Below, piece by piece: positions 58,438-64,000 of a DNA stretch of 64,000 nucleotides. A program made the translations under genes and the position numbers. The first letter of the stretch is position 1. Every line of letters begins with the position of its first letter. The notes beneath the pieces are model-generated. The model saw only the letters and a program-made list of their open reading frames with translations. It did no database searches and was not told where the DNA came from. The DNA is from Tribonema minus (taxonomy: Eukaryota; Sar; Xanthophyceae; Tribonematales; Tribonemataceae): assembly GCA_017506865.1 (NCBI GenBank), contig JAFCMP010000110.1, positions 182,319-246,318 of the forward strand, written 5' to 3'.

Positions 58438-60599
58438 ACCTCTTGATGGCCGCTGGGCCTGGTGCACCAGTGAAAGCAGCCACCCGCCCCGTGAGCAGTG
58501 CCTCGCCAGGACTAGCTGGTGATTCAGAATCAGATGTGATGGAACCGGCATTCGCCCATCACCTGGCCAAGGTGTTCACGACGCTGCTTGTTGAGCCCGA
58601 ACTGCTGCCGGAGCAATCGCAACGGCTTCTCCGCGCCGCGGCCCTCTCAGGCATAGGACAGAAGCGGCGTCCGATCGCCTGCTCCAGTGTCTGGCGCAGA
58701 CTCCTCGGGTCCACAGCGGCACGGAGTGTCAAGGGCAAGATATCGGGGCTGCTGGCCTCCATGTCGCAGTTTGGCGTAGGATACCGGTCTGGCGTCGAGC
58801 ATGTGGCAGCGCGCGCGCGCGTGTGGCACGAGCTGTATGGCACCACTATCCAACTGGACTGTGAGAACGCATCTAACAGTGTGGATCGCGCCGCCATTGT
58901 GCGGGGGCTTATGCTCTTCTGCCCGGAGCTGCTCCCGCACTTTGAGTCCGTATACTGTGGTGACACTGCCCCAGAGATGCGGGTGGAGGTGAACGGTGAA
59001 GCTCGCATTATCTGCTCCCACCTAGGGTGCCAGCAAGGGGACCCTCTAGGGCCGCTGTACTTTGCAGTGGCAGCGGCCTTCCTACTCTTCTACCCTGATG
59101 GAGTGAATGCGACGCCCGGCAGTATGCCGGCCTACGGCCACAGCACAGCGGAACCGCCAGCCCCGCACTGCGCTTTCCTGGATGACCTCAACGTGCTGCA
59201 AGCTGCCTACTTCGACGATGCAGCGGCCGCTGGGGTGGCAGAGGTGATCCGCCGGCTGGCGGCAGGGGGCCTACGCGTTCGACCAGACAAGTCGCTGGCC
59301 ATCGCCATGCGCGGCACAGTGTTTGATGAAGCGGCCAGAGCACGCCTGCGCGCCCTTGACATACCGTTTGTGGACACCACCATGCCAGAATCCAGTCAGG
59401 GCTTTACGTCGGTCGGGGTACCGGTAGGGCACCCAGCCTATGTGCACGCTGCCATGAGCAAGCATCTTGTCGACGCAGGGACATGGCGATTGTCGTGGCA
59501 GCTAGCTGGAATGGCGCGGCATCACCTACAGGCAGCACAGTTCATTCTACGCAGGTCACTGACGAAGCGCATGGGCTTCTTAGCTCGGGTCGTTGACACG
59601 GCTTTGAGTGAGACATGGTTGCACGCGTTTGACGGGTTCTGTGCATGGACGCTCGAACGCATGCTGCATCTGCACGGCTGCTCTACCGCGGCAGCCATGA
59701 AGTCACACCTGCTGGCCGCCTGCACTGCTGGTGACAATGAGGAAGCCAGCAGTGGCAGCGTGCTGGTATTGCCGCGCTTGGGCCCGCCAGAACTCACGGA
59801 CATCGCAGTGCCACTGCGGGCGTCACGGTTGCCGGAGCGACGAGGCGGTCTGGGCATGCCGCTTTTGGGGCTACTGGCACCAGCCGCATACACGGCCCAG
59901 GCATGCACAACACTGAGGCCGGCAATAATTCATGCCACTGTGGCAGCAGGGGCCCTGAGGCTCGGCACTGACGAACACGGCGCAGTCACCTGGTTCGCGC
60001 AGCACTCATGCGCAATACGCGAGGACCAGGGACTGCCGCCAATCATCGAGGCCGTGCGACGCTCTACGCGAGCGCTGACAGCTGATGGCGGCGAAAAATC
60101 ACGCACAGCTGTGGCCGAGCAGCTCCCAGCATCGTTGCTACGGTGGGCAGCAGATACGACGGCCGCAGCGTCGACGCTCCCCACTGCGGTGCAAGCGATC
60201 TACGCCGCAACTGCCGTCACGGAGACAGTGACCACTGAGCCAGCCCCACACACCCACGGCATTGTGCCTGGCGCCGAGGCGGCCGCTGCGGCGGCGACCG
60301 TACCTGGCCCTCAAGCCGCTGCCGCGGCTGCCCCTTCCACGCCCGCTAAAACACAAACTAGCGCGGAAGAAAGCAGCTGCAGCGGCGGGCAGGAGGACGA
60401 CGACGACGACTGGGAGGCCTATGCTGACGAGATCTGCAGAAAGGTAGTGCCCCCGCCGGCGCGGTCACTTCACGCACGGACTACAAGCCGGCCTTTCAAA
60501 TGTTCTTCGACGTCAATACGAGGATTGCCTGGTGGAGGACCTAGAGGCTGCCTCGGCTGGTGCCGTGGGCAAGCCGACGCAGGCTGCACCTATTGGTGA
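58438..60599 (+). CDS. LINE-B reverse transcriptase
   Basis: Continues in frame from 50997 after the nested insertions. RT motifs: QKRRPIACSSVWRRLLG, QFGVGYRSGVEH, motif A TIQLDCENASNSV (~58850), motif B GCQQGDPLGPLYFA (~59030), motif C CAFLDDLNVL (~59170) and LRVRPDKSLAIAM. All catalytic aspartates are present. The order and wording match LINE-A ORF2 at moderate identity (IACGDTIRRLF, QFGVGAQGG, QQGDPLGPL), so both belong to one broad clade. The frame shifts near 60.46 kb: after KVVPPPA the sense continues one base over as GHFTHGLQAGLSNVLRRQYE. The tail to 60599 is out of frame. Confidence 0.85.
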
Positions 60600-61486
60600 C
60601 TCGCGCGACACCAGCCGCCGCCGCCAACAGGCTAGCGCACGGGTCCTGGCGCAGCTGCGCAGCCAGCGTGCGTCCGGGGCAATGGCGTGGATGAGCGTGC
60701 CACCCACTGCCAATGACCGCCCGGGTGCGGCGCCCATGTCCAGTATGGCAGCAGCCACGATGATTTTGATTGCGATCTTCATAGACGGGTGGGGCATACA
60801 GGGCGAGGTGTGCCCATGGCGGTGCAGTGATGTGAGCCACACCTCCACGCATGCGATCAGCTGCCCCAGCCAGCACATACGGGGGCACAACGCGACACAC
60901 ACTGCCCAAAAGCGGTGCCTGCAGCGCATCTTGAGACAGCACCATGTCTCTATTGTCCGCAATGAGGACGCTAGCGACGTTCTCAGGTACCGGGGTATCG
61001 GGCGGACACAGTCATTGACCCAGGGTGTCTGCACTTTAGCAGTGCATACCGTAACAAGGGAATAGTGCTAGACACAAGTGTGCGCGCGCCCACAGCGAGC
61101 TCGTACCTGACAGGCAAAACAAATGCCTCGAACACGGACGGCTATGCTGCTGGGGTGGGGGAGGACGCGAAGGTCAAGCACCACACCGGCACCTTGACGT
61201 CATTTGGGCTTTTGTGCCATTCGTGCAGGAGTCGTACGGACGGCTGGGCAAGCAGACAAGCCTTTTTGTTAAGGAGTTGGCAATGCACTCAGCACTGTGC
61301 TCAGGGGGGGGGAAGGCAGATGTGTTACGCAAGGCCGGGTTAGCTAAGCGTCAGATCCTCATTGAGCTGAGCATATCGCTGGCGCGGGAGTTGGCGGAGC
61401 GCGTCATGGCGTACACACATGGAGCGCGAATGCTGGGCTGTGCTGCGGCGCCGGTATCCAAGCTCCTAGGGCACAGCGCAGACTAG
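60465..61486 (+). CDS. LINE-B C-terminal zinc-finger and endonuclease-like part, frameshifted
   Basis: Frame 2 reads LSNVLRRQYEDCLVEDLEAA to MAAATMILIAIFID, then CPWRCSDVSHTSTHAISC, a CX3C...H cluster in the position of the LINE-A finger. In a further frame, NKGIVLDTSVRAPTASSYL (about 61050-61110) corresponds to ACCIDVTIRD of LINE-A and GVVLDKRVCAS of LINE-C, the likely endonuclease core. Finally VPFVQESYGRLGKQTSLF and SLARELAERVMAYTHGARML end at a stop at 61484-61486. At least two shifts separate these parts, so this copy is inactive. Confidence 0.65.
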
Positions 61487-61564
61487 GCTGCTGCGTTGAC
61501 GCAAGCTTTTCGATTGCATAGGCAACCCGGCCTCCCTTGGGCCTTTATAAATACAAGTCCATAC

Positions 61565-61578
61565 GTACAAGTACATAC
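61565..61578 (+). repeat. Right putative target duplication of LINE-B
   Basis: GTACAAGTACATAC, identical to 37307-37320. Confidence 0.6.
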
Positions 61579-61732
61579 ATAAATGCTAGTCTTCATGTCA
61601 AGATCAGAAAAAGAGCAGGAAAGCGATGCTGTTGTCTCACTTTGGTTGCAATTGTGACACCACTTCTTTCTCCGTATCATTCCGAGCAACACCTCAACTT
61701 GATCATCATGCGGTACACTTGCGCGCGCAGCC

Positions 61733-61915
61733 ATCTCTCTTGCGGGCACCCTCATTGCCGACGCGGGGGCCTCATTGGCAGTGCCTTCCCCTTTCCGTCG
61801 GCGCTGCAGACGTCAAGGAGCTGCAGACGCTGCGCTCGTGCCGTGACACCCGCGTCGACGGAGCACACAAAAGGGGCCCGAGTCCGCCAACCTCAGCGAC
61901 ATCGCCGACAAGGTG
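61733..61915 (+). other. Possible downstream exon(s) of the split membrane-protein gene
   Basis: After an acceptor-like CTTGCGCGCGCAG, the frame AISLAGTLIADAGASLAVP recalls the helix NNTADIANEAGTSIVLTQSL at 36862. A second stretch reads SANLSDIADK before a donor-like GTGCGCGG. These lie directly beyond the LINE-B target duplication, so they may be the continuation of the 34.8-37 kb gene. Confidence 0.25.
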
Positions 61916-62008
61916 CGCGGGGGGGGGCGCGCACATGGGCGGTCCAGGGTCAACTGCAAGTCTGTTTACAGCCACTGCTTCAACTTTTAGGGTTGTCTTA
62001 CATACCCT

Positions 62009-62365
62009 AGATCTATCACAGTGCTACATGTGCTCAGAGACTTCAAAACGTGATACCAACACTTCTAAAAACTTACTGAGTTTTTTTTGTCTGCGTTGAA
62101 TTTTTTGATGTCTGTAGGTAGTAGTCTCACAGAATGAGACAGCAAGTATGGGATGTACCCTGGTTGAAAGTTGCTCGAATTTTTTTCCAATAATATCCGA
62201 ATTATTAATTCCAATTAAATAACTGTCAGTATTGTCGTATATTCAAAATCCTCGCCCGATCCTGGAAAAATAAATTTTTGAGATTTGGGCTCTCCTAGTG
62301 AGCACTACCCGGCCCATTTGAGGTTGATCTGTCAGTTGGTGAAAATATGGGGCGCATGAAGACGA
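62009..62365 (-). repeat. AT-rich core repeat, copy VI
   Basis: Reverse complement of the core: CATCCCATACTTGCTGTCTC (complement), TACCCTGGTTGAAAG, AACTGTCAGTATTGTCGTATA, and GGGCTCTCCTAGTGAGCACTA at the outer edge. It is not flanked by GTGTCAA arrays, unlike copies I-IV. Confidence 0.85.
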
Positions 62366-62475
62366 TCAGTTGTGATGGCGTCCGCTGGGTGAAATGACTT
62401 GGACACGCCATACAGACACGCAGATGAACAGCGCGCAGAGACATGCCATGAGCAACATGCAAAGTGTCGAGAGCA

Positions 62476-62644
62476 CTTGCAAAGAGCACTTGCGAAGAGC
62501 CCTTGCGAAGAGCACCTGCGAAGAGCACCTGCGAAGACCACTTGCGAAGACCACTTGCGAAGAGCACATGCGAAGAGCACTTGCGAAGAGCACTTGCAAA
62601 GAGCACTTGCAATGAGCACTTGCGAAGAGCACTTGCGAAGAGCA
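62476..62644 (+). repeat. 13-bp minisatellite, thirteen units
   Basis: Thirteen directly abutting units of CTTGCGAAGAGCA with one or two substitutions each. The unit length is not a multiple of three, so the open frames across it on both strands are meaningless. Confidence 0.95.
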
Positions 62645-62717
62645 CTTGCTGTCGTTGATGGTGAACATCAAGTGTGATTTCACGTACTTGTACTTTATGA
62701 CCTTGTTTATATACCGT

Positions 62718-63085
62718 AGATCTATCACAGTGCTACACGTGCTCAGAGACTTCAAAACGTGACACCAACACTTCTAAAAGGTTTCTGAATTTTTTTGTCT
62801 ACATTGAGTTTCTTAGATGTCTGTAAGTAATAGTCTCACAGAAAGAGACAGCAAGCATGGGATGTACCCTGGTTGAAAGTCGCTCGGAATTTTTTTCCAA
62901 TAATATTCGAATTATTAATTCGAATTGAATAACTGTCAGTATTGTCGTATATCCAAAATCCTCGCCCAATCCTGGAAAAAAAGTTCTGGGATTTGGGCTC
63001 TCCTAGTGAGCACTACCCGGCCCATTTTAGGTTGATCTGTCAGTTGGTGAAAATATGGGGCGCATGAAGGACGAGGACCAGTCGT
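62718..63085 (-). repeat. AT-rich core repeat, copy VII
   Basis: Near-copy of VI, 709 bp further on, beginning AGATCTATCACAGTGCTACA and ending TTGGTGAAAATATGGGGCGC. The VI/VII pair probably arose by tandem duplication including the intervening 13-bp minisatellite region, or the minisatellite grew between them. Confidence 0.85.
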
Positions 63086-63134
63086 GACAGGCAACTGCTG
63101 GGTGGAATGACAACATGTACTTAGAAGCTTTTTT

Positions 63135-63235
63135 TTATTATTGTGGAAGCTCCACCGAGTCTGTGACGCATGCTCAAGACACCAATGAACAAGCGCGGAC
63201 GGCCGCCGCCACTACGCTACCGCGCGCGCACGAGG
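63135..63235 (-). mobile_element. LINE-C 3' tip, minus strand
   Basis: TTATTGTGGAAGCTCCACCG, then ACCAATGAACAAGCGCGG and GGCCGCCGCCACTA: the terminal ~100 bp of LINE-C. Confidence 0.75.
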
Positions 63236-63244
63236 AGCGTCGCA

Positions 63245-63455
63245 TTCTGGAAGCTCCACCGAGTCTGTGACGCATGCTCAAGATACCAGTGAACAAGCGC
63301 GGATGGCCGCCGCCACTAATCTACCGTGTGCGCACAAGCAGCGTTCAGACCAGATTCACCGTTGAGCCGCTCAGCTGCGCGTCGCGTACATATGCAAGCA
63401 CGCGCTCCGCCTTCTCGTGCGCAAGGGTCGCCGACAGCGTGACCACGATGTACTG
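63245..63455 (-). mobile_element. LINE-C 3' fragment, minus strand
   Basis: A second copy starting GGAAGCTCCACCGAGTCTG. It continues into the coding end (QLSG and AERVLAYV on the minus strand) up to a broken site near 63450. Confidence 0.75.
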
Positions 63456-63459
63456 CCTT

Positions 63460-64000
63460 GTTTAAGGCAGGCAAGTCAAGGCAGTCTTTCAGATTGGCAT
63501 TCCCAACAAATACTTTTACAGGATTGTGACTGTAACGTTTACATTACACAGTTTACTTTCGGCAAAAAGGGCCACGGAAATGTGCTGCCTTGTGTAAGGC
63601 AGGCAGGCAGGCAAGGCAAGGCAGGCTTTCAGATTGGTGTTCCCGACAGATGCTTTTACAGGATCGTGACTGTAACGTTCTTATTACACTTTTCCAGGAT
63701 TGTGACTGTAACTTGATTACTTATTACACCTTCACAGGATTGTGACTGTGATGTTCTTATTACGCTTTGACAGGATTGTGACTGTAACGTGCTTATTGCA
63801 CAGGCCACTTTTTACAAGTATTTTCAGATATGGACCATGGGAATGTTTAAGGCAGGCAAGCAAGGCAGGCCTTCAGATTGGGTGTTCCAGACAAATGGGC
63901 CATGGAAATGTTTAAGGCAGGCAAGGCAAGGCAGGCTTTCAGATTGGTGTTCCCGACAAATACTATTACAGGATTGTGACAGTATCATTTAATTAAACAG
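63460..64000 (+). repeat. Higher-order repeat: GGCAGGCAA tracts and AGGATTGTGACTGTAACGT
   Basis: AAGGCAGGCAAGGCAAGGCA tracts near 63465, 63595, 63850 and 63914 are each followed by CTTTCAGATTGG and GTTCC(C/A)GACA. AGGAT(T/C)GTGACTGTAACGT occurs about six times between 63520 and 63795, each followed by TTATTACA. No gene is seen; the repeat runs off the right edge. Confidence 0.8.

Larger units (their letters stand above)
37321..61564 (+). mobile_element. LINE-B, non-LTR retrotransposon with OTU-type protease motif, split by nested LTR elements
   Basis: Without the insertions (41138-48192 and 50993-58437, each counted with one target duplication) the element is about 9.7 kb. It has an ~810-bp 5' leader, one very long reading frame (gag-like Cys/His region, OTU-type protease, reverse transcriptase, zinc finger, endonuclease-like C-terminus) and a ~75-bp 3' tail ending in CTTTATAAATACAAGTCCATAC. 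Removing each LTR insertion with one target duplication restores the frame exactly. Remaining damage: a TGA at 40866, a shift near 48.9 kb, a shift near 60.46 kb and at least one beyond 60.8 kb. An inactive copy. Confidence 0.75.

Noticed and set aside
61973..62006. tRNA or small RNA gene in the unique stretches
   Set aside because: No cloverleaf arms or box A/B pair found by eye here or elsewhere in the window; a covariance-model scan would be needed to exclude them.

Overview
This is a eukaryotic nuclear window, dominated by repeats. Evidence for a eukaryote: GT-AG introns, LINE-type and LTR retrotransposons, a hAT-like DNA element, long minisatellites, a SET-domain gene, and no sign of operons or ribosome binding sites. 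Composition is a mosaic: GC-rich retroelement ORFs lie beside AT-rich repeat cores. The mixture (24-residue LRR protein, CoiA-like nuclease, BRO-like gene, many LINEs) fits an algal or other protist genome, perhaps a heterokont. The species cannot be fixed from the sequence alone.

Layout. 1-9.3 kb: a minisatellite/core repeat, then a full-length non-LTR retrotransposon (LINE-A, 769-7680, 12-bp target duplication) inserted just upstream of a two-exon coiled-coil gene. 9.3-18 kb: three blocks of GTGTCAA minisatellite plus a conserved ~400-bp AT-rich core, separating an intact SET gene, an intact CoiA-like nuclease gene and a frameshifted membrane/LRR gene. 18-27.8 kb: two decayed paralogs of a 2-oxoglutarate/Fe(II) oxygenase-like gene, 3' fragments of a third LINE family (LINE-C), a small unknown gene and a duplicated coiled-coil gene. 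27.8-30.3 kb: a 5'-truncated LINE-A copy (11-bp target duplication). 30.3-37.3 kb: LINE-C fragments, a BRO-like pseudogene and a broken multi-exon membrane-protein gene carrying a hAT-like insertion. 37.3-61.6 kb: one nested complex. A third LINE (LINE-B, with an OTU-type protease motif, reverse transcriptase and endonuclease-like end) is split by a tandem array of gag-only LTR elements (41143-48192) and by an inverted gag-only element (50998-58437). The latter's LTR is itself split by a Ty1/copia element lacking integrase (53272-58008). Each insertion has a matching target duplication, so the order of events can be read. 61.6-64 kb: possible host exons, two inverted copies of the AT-rich core around a 13-bp minisatellite, LINE-C fragments and a GGCAGGCAA-type repeat.

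Apart from the SET, CoiA-like and possibly the 22.4-kb genes, almost every host gene is broken by an indel, a frame-breaking tandem duplication or a transposon. The retroelement ORFs are largely open, and the LTR elements look very young. The region reads as a fast-changing accessory or heterochromatic segment. No CRISPR array, rRNA or tRNA gene was recognised.
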